NCBI RefSeq assembly: GCF_004770045.1
Contig: NZ_RQFO01000017.1
Span: forward strand, 682,001 to 746,000
Direction of reading: 5' to 3'
From: Leptospira montravelensis
GTDB taxonomy: Bacteria > Spirochaetota > Leptospiria > Leptospirales > Leptospiraceae
Length of the DNA stretch: 64,000 bases
Shown: positions 34,493 through 43,099 of the stretch, one piece after another
Layout: each line of letters begins with the position of its first letter
How positions within the stretch are numbered: position 1 is the stretch's first letter
Made by a program: the position numbers and the translations under genes
The notes under the pieces: model-generated
Seen by the model: only the letters and a program-made list of their open reading frames with translations
The model's database searches: none
Told to the model about the DNA's origin: nothing

Positions 34493-35275
34493 TTAATCTC
34501 CGTCGTCTTTTAAGGCAGATCGTTCAGCAGGAGTTAAGAAACTCGCTAGTTTCTCTTTTACAATCCTTGGATTGTCCCCGGATTGGATGGATAAAGTTCC
34601 TTCCACCATAACTTGTTTGATCACAAGTTCATCTTCCGATCTTCGTGTTAGTTTTCTAACAATTGGTGCTGCAAATAAGTTCTGTGCAAGTGATCCGTAT
34701 AATGTTGTAATTAGCGCCGTAGCCATACCTTGTCCAATGGCACTTGCATCCCCACCACCTAAGTTCTTTAACATCCCCACAAGACCCACAAGGGTCCCAA
34801 GCATCCCGAACCCTGGCGCAAAACCAGCGTAAGCATCCCACCAAGCACGACCATAAGCATGTCTTGTGGCAGTGTTCCCAATTTCGGTTTCCATAATATT
34901 TCGAACGAGTTCGGGATCGGTTCCATCCACTACAAGTTGGATTCCCTTCTTTAAAAATTCTTCAGGAAGTTCGTTGATATCATCTTCTAAGGCAAGTAAA
35001 CCTTCACGACGAGCTTTTTCAGAAAAACTAACGAGTGTCGTAATGAGTCCTGGTAAATCAGAGGGGGGATTTTGGAAGGCTTTTTTGGTAACAGCACCCA
35101 CTCCAATGGTTGATGTCCAAGGAAAAGAAATGATCGTGGCCGCTGCCGCCCCACCAAATGTAATCATCATCGAGGGTATATCGATAAGGTCTGTTAACGC
35201 AAGACCACCCGAAACCACCCCGAGTAACATCAAGGCCACTCCTAGGGCCAAACCAATGACTGTAGCTATATCCAT
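34493..35275 (-). CDS. motA: Flagellar motor stator protein MotA
   Basis: 260 residues, four membrane helices (two near 1-50, two near 150-205) and a cytosolic loop carrying the charged residues that contact FliG (SFSEKARREGLLALEDDINEL). Segments PGFGMLGTLVGLVGML and GPGMATALITTLYGSLAQN-type (here GQGMATALITTLYGSLAQNL) are diagnostic. With MotB it forms the ion channel of the endoflagellar motor. Confidence 0.96.
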   Translation of the reverse strand: MDIATVIGLALGVALMLLGVVSGGLALTDLIDIPSMMITFGGAAAATIISFPWTSTIGVGAVTKKAFQNPPSDLPGLITTLVSFSEKARREGLLALEDDINELPEEFLKKGIQLVVDGTDPELVRNIMETEIGNTATRHAYGRAWWDAYAGFAPGFGMLGTLVGLVGMLKNLGGGDASAIGQGMATALITTLYGSLAQNLFAAPIVRKLTRRSEDELVIKQVMVEGTLSIQSGDNPRIVKEKLASFLTPAERSALKDDGD

Positions 35276-35278
35276 TTC

Positions 35279-35497
35279 TTATGTTTCCTCAGGCCTTCTT
35301 TCACCAACTCGAGGGAGGTTATGGATTCTCGTTTGGTAAGCAATTACCTTTTCCACAACTTCCGCAACTGGCTCTTGTACAATGAATTTCTTTTCATTCA
35401 CAAGAGTGATGATCGTATCTGGATTTGCTTCGATGGTCTCAATCAAATCTGCATTGAGAACAAATTCCGCACCTTTGAGTCGATGTAAAATGACCAA
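35279..35497 (-). CDS. flbD: FlbD-family flagellar protein
   Basis: 72 residues: MVILHRLKGAEFVLNADLIE, TIEANPDTIITLVNEKKFIV, QEPVAEVVEKVIAYQTRIHN. This matches the short FlbD/SwrD family found before motA in spirochaetes and Firmicutes; in Bacillus SwrD raises motor power. Three bases before motA and 21 after the glycosyltransferase gene. In other spirochaetes flbD follows flgE; here it follows a glycosyltransferase. Confidence 0.93.
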   Translation of the reverse strand: MVILHRLKGAEFVLNADLIETIEANPDTIITLVNEKKFIVQEPVAEVVEKVIAYQTRIHNLPRVGERRPEET

Positions 35498-35518
35498 GAG
35501 ATCCCCCTTCAGAGATTT

Positions 35519-36598
35519 CTATTTATGTCTATCGACTACCTTTCGGATTTCGCTTACGAATTTTTCTTCCGTAAATCGATTGATGGAATTTTGGAAATCT
35601 CCGCGTTTGAAATGGATCTTTTCTGCCCTCTGGATCGCCTCATTTAAGGATTTTACAGTCTGTTCCTTAAAAAACACCCCAGTTCTGTCCTCTTTCACTG
35701 ACTCCAAAGCCCCTCCCTTCCCGAAAGCAATGACAGGGGTGGCATAGGCCTGTGCCTCAACCGGAGTGATTCCGAAGTCTTCCATTCCTGGAAAAATAAA
35801 CCCTCGTGCCTTTTTGTAAAGTTCCACCACTTCTGTGCGTGGCAGACCTTTTTTCCAAAGGATATTTTTGGGAAGATTTTTGACTAGTTTTCCTTCTTCT
35901 TGGCCCCCACCCACAAGGATGAGTGGTTTTCCATTTTCACGAAAGGCTTCAATGGCAAGGTCTATTTTTTTATAAGGAGCAAATGCCGAAACCATCAGAT
36001 AATATTCATCTTTTGAAACATCATTCACTCGGAAGTCTTGCGGCAAACAAGGTGGATAAACAATTTTATAATCACGTCTATAATACTTTTGGATACGTCT
36101 TCCCACAAAATGCGAGTTACACGTAAAATAATCCACTCGGTTGGCAGAAGCCGCATCCCAAGTACGAAGGTAATTGGCTATGGATTGTAACAGGAAAAAT
36201 TTGAATCCGCTGCGACCAGGAAAATAATCATAATACATATCCCAAACATAACGCATAGGGCTATGGATATAACTTAAATGAAAAGTATCTGGATGAGGGA
36301 TCACTCCTTTGGCAACACAATGGGAAGAACTTATCACCACATCATAACCTTTTAAATCTAATGATTCAATGGCCGTTGGAAATACTGGTAAATAATAACG
36401 ATAATACTTTTCTTTAAAAGGAAGATTGTTAGTGAAAGCAGTTGTGATCTTTCTATTTTCAATCCTTTCGTTTAGTTTTCCTTTGGAATAAAAAAGAGTA
36501 AATAAATCCGCTTCTGGAAATGCTTTTAATAAACTATCGAGAACAAGTTCTCCACCGCGCATACCGGTGAGCCAATCATGTATAATTGCAACTTTCAT
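35519..36598 (-). CDS. GT4-family glycosyltransferase
   Basis: 359 residues, GT-B fold. N-terminal MKVAIIHDWLTGMRGGELVLD (glycine-rich acceptor loop), YDVVISSSHCVAKG, HLSYIHSPMRYVWDMY; C-terminal donor domain with YYLMVSAFAPYKKIDLAIEAF, LILVGGGQEEGKL and the GT4 E-x7-E motif in FIFPGMEDFGITPVEAQAYATPVIAFGKGG. It would add a sugar to an LPS or other envelope glycan. Overlaps the end of the MlaD-like gene by one base and leads straight into flbD, so LPS and motor genes share a transcript. Confidence 0.9.
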   Translation of the reverse strand: MKVAIIHDWLTGMRGGELVLDSLLKAFPEADLFTLFYSKGKLNERIENRKITTAFTNNLPFKEKYYRYYLPVFPTAIESLDLKGYDVVISSSHCVAKGVIPHPDTFHLSYIHSPMRYVWDMYYDYFPGRSGFKFFLLQSIANYLRTWDAASANRVDYFTCNSHFVGRRIQKYYRRDYKIVYPPCLPQDFRVNDVSKDEYYLMVSAFAPYKKIDLAIEAFRENGKPLILVGGGQEEGKLVKNLPKNILWKKGLPRTEVVELYKKARGFIFPGMEDFGITPVEAQAYATPVIAFGKGGALESVKEDRTGVFFKEQTVKSLNEAIQRAEKIHFKRGDFQNSINRFTEEKFVSEIRKVVDRHK

Positions 36599-37392
36599 TA
36601 ATCTTGTGGTCCAATCCTTCTTCCCGTAATAGGCGTTGTACGTCCGTAATACGATGCTGTGATTAAAAATGGAATTGGCATGGTGTTCTCTAAATTTCTG
36701 GAACTTTCCATATAACGCCTTCCTTCTTTTCCAATGGTTTCTGCATCCTTTACAGTCGCAAGAAGTTCATCATACATTTCTGTACTCCCTATCAATTTGG
36801 GAATTGTGCCTTCTGTATGATTTAATTTATCGGAGATAGAACGAAAATCCAATGTGATTTGTCGGAGGTCTGCTCGATTTTCTTCCATTGTCACAGATGT
36901 GGCTTTGAAAAAATCATCAAAATACCGCGCCGACGGTAAATAGTCAGGAGTTTTTTCCCCTTCACGAAATGTTGGTTTGAAAAAGGGGCGTTTCCCATCG
37001 GAACTACCTGGATTGATATTAATGATCCTTCCAGAAAACAAAGTAATGGTTTGAAAATCTACTTCATAGTTATCCCAAAGGGTTAATGGATCTTCTAAAG
37101 CAATATGTAATTCAATCGCATGATCCATGTTATGGTCAAGGAATCGACGATCGGGCACATCAAGTAGCGGCCTTGAATCAATATGTGCCACATATCCTTT
37201 TTGGACTCCCAAAATCCGAACCTCTGTTCCTTCTTTGATTCCATCAATTCGGGAATAAAATAAGGATAACCTATAAGGATATTTTTTCGTGGGACGGTCC
37301 GGCTCGATGACCGTTGTGAAAAAAGCAAAGACCAAAATAGAAAAAAATACGATTCCTGTTAGGGCTTCTTTTGATAACTTTTTTGATTTCAC
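36598..37392 (-). CDS. MlaD/MCE-domain lipid-transport protein
   Basis: 264 residues: one N-terminal membrane helix (~12-30), then an MCE domain (~40-130) with YRLSLFYSRIDGIKEGTEVRILGVQKGYVAHI and, after a short insert, VDFQTITLFSGRIININPG. A helical C-terminus (~165-235) follows. MCE proteins form hexameric rings carrying phospholipids between membranes. No MlaE/MlaF permease or ATPase genes lie in the window. First gene of the minus-strand run that includes the motor genes. Confidence 0.88.
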   Translation of the reverse strand: MKSKKLSKEALTGIVFFSILVFAFFTTVIEPDRPTKKYPYRLSLFYSRIDGIKEGTEVRILGVQKGYVAHIDSRPLLDVPDRRFLDHNMDHAIELHIALEDPLTLWDNYEVDFQTITLFSGRIININPGSSDGKRPFFKPTFREGEKTPDYLPSARYFDDFFKATSVTMEENRADLRQITLDFRSISDKLNHTEGTIPKLIGSTEMYDELLATVKDAETIGKEGRRYMESSRNLENTMPIPFLITASYYGRTTPITGRRIGPQD

Positions 37393-37462
37393 GGGAGACT
37401 TAAAATTTTTCCTTTCAAAGAAAGAGTTGGCAAGCAGATTTTAAATGACTGAATGGGAGAAG

Positions 37463-38443
37463 ATGAAAGCAGTTACCATCCTAAAATATGATGAATCCGA
37501 ACCACAATTGGAACTCCGTGAAAAAGAAATTCCAACACCTAAGGAAAACGAAGTCAGGATCAAAATCCACCTTTCTCCGATCAATCCTTCCGACCTTATG
37601 TTCATCCGTGGACTTTATGGATTCAAAAAAAAAGCTCCTGTCTCTGCTGGATTTGAAGCCAGTGGAACCGTCGATGCGGTGGGAACTGCCATCAAAACAT
37701 TAAAAGTAGGAATGCATGTATCCTGCGTGGCTCCTCAAAACGACGGATCTTGGGCTGAATACATGATCACCACAGAAGACAACTGTTTACCGTTAGTGGA
37801 AGGTGTGAGTCTGGATGAAGGATCTAGTTTTTTTGTAAACCCGATGACTGCTTGGGCGATGGTATCTAAATGTTCCAAAGAAGGTCATCCTGCTATGATC
37901 CAAACCGCTGCCGCAAGTGCTTTGGGGAAAATGGTAGTACGACTTTGCAAAGAACGTGGCATTCCGTTAATCAATGTTGTGCGAAAAAAGGAACAAGAAG
38001 ATAGTCTGTTAGAAATTGGTGCAGAAAACATTCTAAACTCCACTTCTCCCAACTACCAAAAGGATTTATTCAAAATATCTAAAAAATTAAATGCCACATA
38101 CGCTATCGATGCGGTAGCTGGAGAAACAGCACAGTCTCTAGTCGAATGTATGCCCTATGGATCAAAAGTGGTTTGTTACGGGGCACTCTCCGAAAAACCA
38201 TTTGCTGTGAATTCCGGAATCATTTTATTCCAAAACAAAAAAGTGGAAGGGTTTTGGTTGTCTTCTTGGATTTATGAAATTGGTTTAGAAGAATTTCAAA
38301 AACAAGCCAAAGAAGCACAAAAATTTTTAAAAACTGTTTTCCAAACTAAAATCAACAAACGATTCAAATTTGAAGAATACAAAGAAGGTTTGGAATTTTA
38401 CAAACAACATATGACCGAAGGGAAGGTAGTATTTGGTCCGTAG
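37463..38443 (+). CDS. Zinc-type MDR / quinone-oxidoreductase-like dehydrogenase
   Basis: 326 residues from the ATG at 37463, chosen because GGAG lies just upstream and family members begin MKAV; an ATG at 37445 would add six residues. Features: NPSDLMFIRGLYG, AGFEASGTVDAVG, the cofactor-domain segment MIQTAAASALGKMVVRLCKERGI, VVRKKEQEDSLLEIGAENIL, and YAIDAVAGETAQSLVECMPYG. No catalytic-zinc cysteines are visible, so it belongs with the NADPH:quinone or enoyl reductases rather than alcohol dehydrogenases. The next gene starts inside its last codons. Confidence 0.88.
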   Translation: MKAVTILKYDESEPQLELREKEIPTPKENEVRIKIHLSPINPSDLMFIRGLYGFKKKAPVSAGFEASGTVDAVGTAIKTLKVGMHVSCVAPQNDGSWAEYMITTEDNCLPLVEGVSLDEGSSFFVNPMTAWAMVSKCSKEGHPAMIQTAAASALGKMVVRLCKERGIPLINVVRKKEQEDSLLEIGAENILNSTSPNYQKDLFKISKKLNATYAIDAVAGETAQSLVECMPYGSKVVCYGALSEKPFAVNSGIILFQNKKVEGFWLSSWIYEIGLEEFQKQAKEAQKFLKTVFQTKINKRFKFEEYKEGLEFYKQHMTEGKVVFGP

Positions 38444-38963
38444 ATTATTTATATTTTTCTTAATTCTTTCTTCCTTTGTTTTTACTCATTGCCTGAGTGA
38501 ACCAAAAAAGAATTTAGAAAGTCTTAAAGCGTGTCAGTTTGATTTGGTGGATGTTCGTATAGATCTAAAACCAAATCCAAACTTTCCACTGATTCCTTTG
38601 GTGGATTTGTATCCCCAAGTTTCCGTAGTGAATCCAAATAGTACCAAGGTTTCAATCTACCAATTTGATTTGGAAATTGAACTTGTGACTCCTTCGGGAA
38701 AAGAATATATTGGGAAACTTCAAAATGAAACTCCCCTTGAAGTGGAACCCAATGCAACAGGACTGGTAGTTTTAAAACTGGTTCCAGAACAAAAACAGTC
38801 AATTCTTCCCAAACTTCTTATGTTAGCAAAACAACTCTCCGATGCCGCAAAACGAGGAGAAGATGCAGAATTTGAAATTTATGGTACTGTCCAAATAGAT
38901 AGTGCTTTTGGAAAACTTCCGATTCCTGTAAGAGAAATTTCTCGGATCAAACTTAAAAAATGA
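38433..38963 (+). CDS. LEA-like (WHy-type) lipoprotein
   Basis: 176 residues. TTG start at 38433, overlapping the previous gene by 11 bases. Lipoprotein signal LFIFFLILSSFVFTHC-LS (cysteine 20). The mature part (ACQFDLVDVRIDLKPNPNFP … PQVSVVNPNSTKVSIYQFDLEIELVTPSGKEYIGKLQ) has the pattern of a LEA-14/WHy immunoglobulin-like beta-sandwich ('NP-…v-i--fd-ev---g--v…'). Role probably in the envelope. Four-base overlap (ATGA) with the next gene. Confidence 0.75.
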   Translation: MVRRLFIFFLILSSFVFTHCLSEPKKNLESLKACQFDLVDVRIDLKPNPNFPLIPLVDLYPQVSVVNPNSTKVSIYQFDLEIELVTPSGKEYIGKLQNETPLEVEPNATGLVVLKLVPEQKQSILPKLLMLAKQLSDAAKRGEDAEFEIYGTVQIDSAFGKLPIPVREISRIKLKK

Positions 38964-39268
38964 AATTGTTTTTCTCTAAGATTGGGATCTCCCTCTTTCT
39001 TTGTGGGTTGTCTTTCCATTGCATCCAAAATCGAGATGATTTATTTTATACCGCACAGGAAGGAAACCAAAAGACGTTTGAAACCTATACATTAAAAAAC
39101 TCTTCTTGCGGAACAAACAAATTGCCCGGAGCATTACTGCTCGGTAGAGTAAAAATAGATGATTTAAAACTTTGTTTTAGAGCCATCGAACTTACTGATT
39201 GTGTTACTTGGAATACGGAAGGATATGTTCCTGGATCTTGTAAAGCAATTGGAACGAGTTTTAAGTAG
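38960..39268 (+). CDS. Small cysteine-containing lipoprotein, unknown
   Basis: 102 residues with signal MKLFFSKIGISLFLCGLSFHC (likely lipidated cysteine 21). The mature part has four further cysteines (SSCGTN, LCFRA, DCVTW, SCKAIG), suggesting two disulfides. No family recognised. Overlaps the preceding lipoprotein gene and sits two bases before the next, so the three envelope genes form one transcript with the MDR gene. Confidence 0.7.
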   Translation: MKLFFSKIGISLFLCGLSFHCIQNRDDLFYTAQEGNQKTFETYTLKNSSCGTNKLPGALLLGRVKIDDLKLCFRAIELTDCVTWNTEGYVPGSCKAIGTSFK

Positions 39269-39270
39269 TT

Positions 39271-39780
39271 ATGTGGAGATATTTATTTGATTTATCATCC
39301 ACTGAAATCCTCCTATTCGCATCACTTGCGTTTGCTGGCATTTTCCTTCTGCTTTTTGGCAAACTTAGAAAAAAAGAAACACATTTAAATTCAAAACAGA
39401 AACTTGGTACGGGATTGGATGATCCAACAAACCAAACTTTAGGCAAACCAAAAAAAGATACCAAACAATCAAAAGATAACAATCTAAAGGTGATGGAAAT
39501 TTTTGATTATAATGGAATTAAAATTCTACACCAAGACGGAGCTTATACTGTTAACGATCAGGGAGTGGTTACCAATTATATGAATTGGAATCTGCTTCCT
39601 TCCAAATACCAAAAAATGGTCAAAGAGTTGGATAATCGGTCTCTGGGTGAAAAAGGAGAAGATTATTTTTTAGAAATGATTAACGGATTTTATTATGTGT
39701 CATTGCCGGGCGGAAAGAAAAAAAAGTATGATTCCATCCAAAGTATCCCGGCAGACATTCGCAAACGATTGGGAGTATAA
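39271..39780 (+). CDS. Membrane-anchored hypothetical protein
   Basis: 169 residues: one membrane helix near the N-terminus (~12-31, EILLFASLAFAGIFLLLFG), a lysine/threonine-rich linker (~33-72), then a compact C-terminal domain with FDYNGIKILHQDGAYTVNDQ and YYVSLPGGKKKKYDSIQSIP. I do not recognise the family. Convergent with the desaturase gene, five bases apart. Confidence 0.7.
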   Translation: MWRYLFDLSSTEILLFASLAFAGIFLLLFGKLRKKETHLNSKQKLGTGLDDPTNQTLGKPKKDTKQSKDNNLKVMEIFDYNGIKILHQDGAYTVNDQGVVTNYMNWNLLPSKYQKMVKELDNRSLGEKGEDYFLEMINGFYYVSLPGGKKKKYDSIQSIPADIRKRLGV

Positions 39781-39785
39781 AACTT

Positions 39786-40715
39786 TTAAGTAGAAAGTAC
39801 TCCCACTTTATTTTTTACCTTTTCTGTCTGTTTTACTCGTAACGAACGTTTTGATTCTTTTTGTTCACGGTCGCGGAGGATTCCTTCCTCCAAAACTTTC
39901 TTAGGTGGTTTTTTTAAATCCCAAACAATTCCAAACCAACTGAGTACTTTCAAAATATAATAAGAAATATCTATTTCATACCAATAGAAACCTTGGTTGG
40001 CAGAAGAGCAGTAATAATGATGATTGTTATGCCAACCTTCTCCCATGGTCAGAAGGGCAAGCCAAAGATTATTTTTGCTGGTATCTCTAGAATCATATCG
40101 CACAGAACCAAACACATGGGAAAGCGAATTGATGGTCCAGGTAGCATGTCCCAAAAAGAAAGTAGAAACCGCATAACCATAAACAAGCCAAGCCCAACCA
40201 CCGACTAGGTAAAGTAAGATGGCATAAGAAAGTGGAGCGATCCAATGGTAACGATCTAAAAAACGAAGCTCAGGATATTTATAAAAGTCAGGGATTAGTT
40301 TTGCTTCGTAATCATTATAATCATTTCTTAGAAACCATAACATATGGGAGTACCAAAACCCTTTGCGACTCGGAGAGTGAATGTCTTTTTCGGTGTCTGA
40401 GTATTTATGGTGATTTCTATGGTGTGCCGCCCACCAGAGGGGACCTTTCTGCATGGACATCGCGCCAATCCAAGCCAAAATGAATTGAAACACCCGGGAA
40501 GTTTTAAAGGAGGCATGGGAAAAATAGCGGTGGTATGCGGCAGTGATTCCAAACATCCTAAGGAAGTAGGATCCAACAGCTAACCAAACTAGGGACCAAG
40601 AAAAGGGAACGGTAAAAATGGTAAGGACGGTAGCCTGGACCAAAAAAAACAAAATTAAAAAAAGCAAAGGAGCCTGTTCTTTGACAACTGGCTCAACGGT
40701 AGAAGAAGAATTCAT
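39786..40715 (-). CDS. Acyl-CoA / acyl-lipid delta-9-type fatty acid desaturase
   Basis: 309 residues, membrane di-iron desaturase. The three histidine boxes are complete: HRYFSH (H62-H67), HHRNHH (H98-H103) and HNNHH near 235-240 (MGEGWHNNHHYY). Four membrane helices flank them. It introduces a double bond into saturated acyl chains using O2 and an electron donor; no fused cytochrome b5 domain is present. The C-terminal tail (~265-309) is basic. Divergent from lysC with 104 bases between. Confidence 0.93.
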   Translation of the reverse strand: MNSSSTVEPVVKEQAPLLFLILFFLVQATVLTIFTVPFSWSLVWLAVGSYFLRMFGITAAYHRYFSHASFKTSRVFQFILAWIGAMSMQKGPLWWAAHHRNHHKYSDTEKDIHSPSRKGFWYSHMLWFLRNDYNDYEAKLIPDFYKYPELRFLDRYHWIAPLSYAILLYLVGGWAWLVYGYAVSTFFLGHATWTINSLSHVFGSVRYDSRDTSKNNLWLALLTMGEGWHNNHHYYCSSANQGFYWYEIDISYYILKVLSWFGIVWDLKKPPKKVLEEGILRDREQKESKRSLRVKQTEKVKNKVGVLST

Positions 40716-40819
40716 GCAAGTAAACCTATACTTATTGGAGTCCCCTACTTACGTTTGGTTGCAAAAAAATTCATTCTACTTGATTCCCGATTTGCCTGTA
40801 GCACCCTGTCCATATACCC

Positions 40820-42034
40820 ATGTCATCGAAAATCGTTGTCCAAAAATACGGTGGAACCTCCGTTGGTGACACCACTAAAATCCAAAATGTGGCCAAACGT
40901 ATCAAACGTTACCACGACGAAGGTCAGAAAGTTGCCGTTGTTGTTTCTGCAATGGGACATACTACTGACGAACTTGTCGACTTGGCTGACCAAATTTCCA
41001 AAAATCCTCCCAAACGAGAAATGGACATGTTGCTTTCGACAGGCGAACAAGTGTCGATCGCTCTTCTTGCCATTGCTTTAAATGAAATTGGAGTACCTGC
41101 CCAATCCTTTACCGGTTCCCAATTAAAAATCTTAACGGATGGAAACTTCTCCAATGGAAAGATCGAAATGATTGATCGATCTCGCATTGATGAAGCCTTT
41201 AACAAGGGAAAGGTGGTCATAGTTGCGGGTTTTCAAGGAATTGATAAAGACGAAAATATTGTCACCTTGGGACGTGGAGGAAGTGATACTTCTGCCGTGG
41301 CTCTTGCAGCAGCACTTGGTGCTGATGAATGTGAAATATATACAGATGTAGACGGTGTTTATACCGCCGATCCAAGAAAAATTCCTACTGCAAAGATGCA
41401 CAAACAGATCACTTACGAAGAAATGTTGGAACTTGCAAGCCTTGGTGCTGGAGTCCTTCACTCTCGAAGTGTTGAATTAGGTATGAACTATAACGTGGTG
41501 ATCCACGTAAGATCCAGTTTCCACGACAAACCGGGAACTTTAGTGATGAGTGAGGACAAAATTATGGAAAAAATGAAAGTGAGTGGAGTGACTGCCAAAG
41601 GTGACCAAGCTCGAGTAACCATTGCCGATGTTAAAGACAAACCAGGAATTGCAGCAGAGTTATTCACACAATTAGCGAATAAAGATGTAATCGTGGATGT
41701 GATTGTTCAATCCTCACCAAGAGATGGAATCAATACCATTTCCTTTACCATTGCTAAAAAAGATATTTCTGCAGCGAAACCAATCATTGATGCTTATGCA
41801 AAAGATCATGGAAATGGAAAAGCAGAAATTGATGAAAATATTTCGATCGTATCGGCGGTTGGTGTGGGAATGAAATCTCACGTAGGTGTGGCAGCGAAGA
41901 TGTTCCAATCCCTTGCGGAAAAAAACATCAATATTGAAATGATCTCTACTTCAGAGATTAAAATTTCTTGTGTCATCAAACAAAACCAAGCAGAAGACGC
42001 AGTAAAGGCTTTACACACTACGTTCATCGGATAA
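40820..42034 (+). CDS. lysC: Aspartate kinase
   Basis: 404 residues. [24 protein letters not shown] is the AAK nucleotide motif, [17 protein letters not shown] follows, then [40 protein letters not shown] and [17 protein letters not shown]. Two ACT domains (~265-404) give feedback control by lysine/threonine. It phosphorylates aspartate as the entry step to lysine, diaminopimelate, methionine and threonine. Length and layout match the monofunctional alpha2-type enzymes. Confidence 0.96.
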   Translation: MSSKIVVQKYGGTSVGDTTKIQNVAKRIKRYHDEGQKVAVVVSAMGHTTDELVDLADQISKNPPKREMDMLLSTGEQVSIALLAIALNEIGVPAQSFTGSQLKILTDGNFSNGKIEMIDRSRIDEAFNKGKVVIVAGFQGIDKDENIVTLGRGGSDTSAVALAAALGADECEIYTDVDGVYTADPRKIPTAKMHKQITYEEMLELASLGAGVLHSRSVELGMNYNVVIHVRSSFHDKPGTLVMSEDKIMEKMKVSGVTAKGDQARVTIADVKDKPGIAAELFTQLANKDVIVDVIVQSSPRDGINTISFTIAKKDISAAKPIIDAYAKDHGNGKAEIDENISIVSAVGVGMKSHVGVAAKMFQSLAEKNINIEMISTSEIKISCVIKQNQAEDAVKALHTTFIG

Positions 42035-42046
42035 TTTTACGACCGT

Positions 42047-43099
42047 ATGCAAAAAGGATCACGAGTGGCTCGAGTTTTCGTTTTATTTTTTGCATCGGTT
42101 TTTATCTTTAGCCTTTTTTTTACCCCTCTCATCAGTTTAAGTTCTTACGAATCCCTAAATTCCGTTTTAGCCATTGTTGGACCAAGGTCCATTTCAAGTT
42201 TGGATTATGAAGAAGGAGTCGAACGTTATAAAAACCTATCTCGTTTTTTTCCCAACTATCGCAAAAAAGGTTCTCTACATTCGCAAGTCATCGATTTTCT
42301 TATTGATAGAGCTGTAGTAGACAATGTTGCAGATGAGGAATCCGTTCAGGTAAACGAAAAACGTATCGAAGCTGAAATTCAAAAAAGAATGGAAGCACAA
42401 GGAATCACCGACTTAGAACAATTTAAAAAATCAGTCCAAGTCCAATTTAACTTACCTTATGAAGTTTGGTTAGAAGATTTACCTTACCAAATTAAAAAAG
42501 GACAACTATTACAAATTAAAGTTAGTCCTCCCTTACCTTCGGAACAAGAAGTTCAATCATGGTATAACAAAAACAAGGCGAAGGTAGGTTCGGAATTCAA
42601 ATTTCGAGAGATTGTTTTTTCACCAGCCAATTCATCCATCGATGAAGAATCAAGAGTGTTCAATGAACTTACAGAAATTCGAAATAAATCTTTAAAAGAT
42701 CCTTCCTTTTTTAAGTTAGTAGCCTCTGGTCCCAGAAACGAATCTCGATATCGTTTGAATGGGGGACTTGTCAATTGGGTTCCCACTTTTGAATTGTATA
42801 AATCGCAACCAACTACTGCTTCCGTATTGGCACAAGTTGGTGGTCAGGGAAAAATATCTGAAGTGTTCCGAGACGATCGCAAAAGATACTGTTTAGTTTT
42901 TGTTGAAGGAATGAGACCTACGCCGCTTGATGCTGTGAGAAAAGGTATTCAAGGATTTTTATTTAGAGAAAAAGAACAAACTTCCTTTGAAGAATGGGTA
43001 TCCAATACAAGAAAAAATACTTCTATCTCCATCTTTGATCCCATTTATATAAAAGAACATAACATCAATAATCCGGAAGAAAAATACAATACTGATTGA
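42047..43099 (+). CDS. SurA-like periplasmic chaperone / peptidyl-prolyl isomerase
   Basis: 350 residues with an N-terminal signal-anchor (~10-33). SurA-type N-terminal helical region (ILAIVGPRSIS…, LIDRAVVDNVADEESVQVNEKRIEAEI) precedes a parvulin-like domain (~185-305) with FKFREIVFSP, FFKLVASGP and GGLVNWVP…GKISEVF. It would fold outer-membrane proteins. Parvulin catalytic residues are not clear enough to claim isomerase activity. It overlaps the radical-SAM gene by four bases. Confidence 0.8.
   Translation: MQKGSRVARVFVLFFASVFIFSLFFTPLISLSSYESLNSVLAIVGPRSISSLDYEEGVERYKNLSRFFPNYRKKGSLHSQVIDFLIDRAVVDNVADEESVQVNEKRIEAEIQKRMEAQGITDLEQFKKSVQVQFNLPYEVWLEDLPYQIKKGQLLQIKVSPPLPSEQEVQSWYNKNKAKVGSEFKFREIVFSPANSSIDEESRVFNELTEIRNKSLKDPSFFKLVASGPRNESRYRLNGGLVNWVPTFELYKSQPTTASVLAQVGGQGKISEVFRDDRKRYCLVFVEGMRPTPLDAVRKGIQGFLFREKEQTSFEEWVSNTRKNTSISIFDPIYIKEHNINNPEEKYNTD

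Noticed and set aside
34866..35339. 157-codon open frame opposite motA
   Set aside because: Antisense shadow of a well-supported motA gene.
40716..40819. Lysine riboswitch before lysC
   Set aside because: Only 104 bases separate lysC from the divergent desaturase gene, and I see no matching structure.
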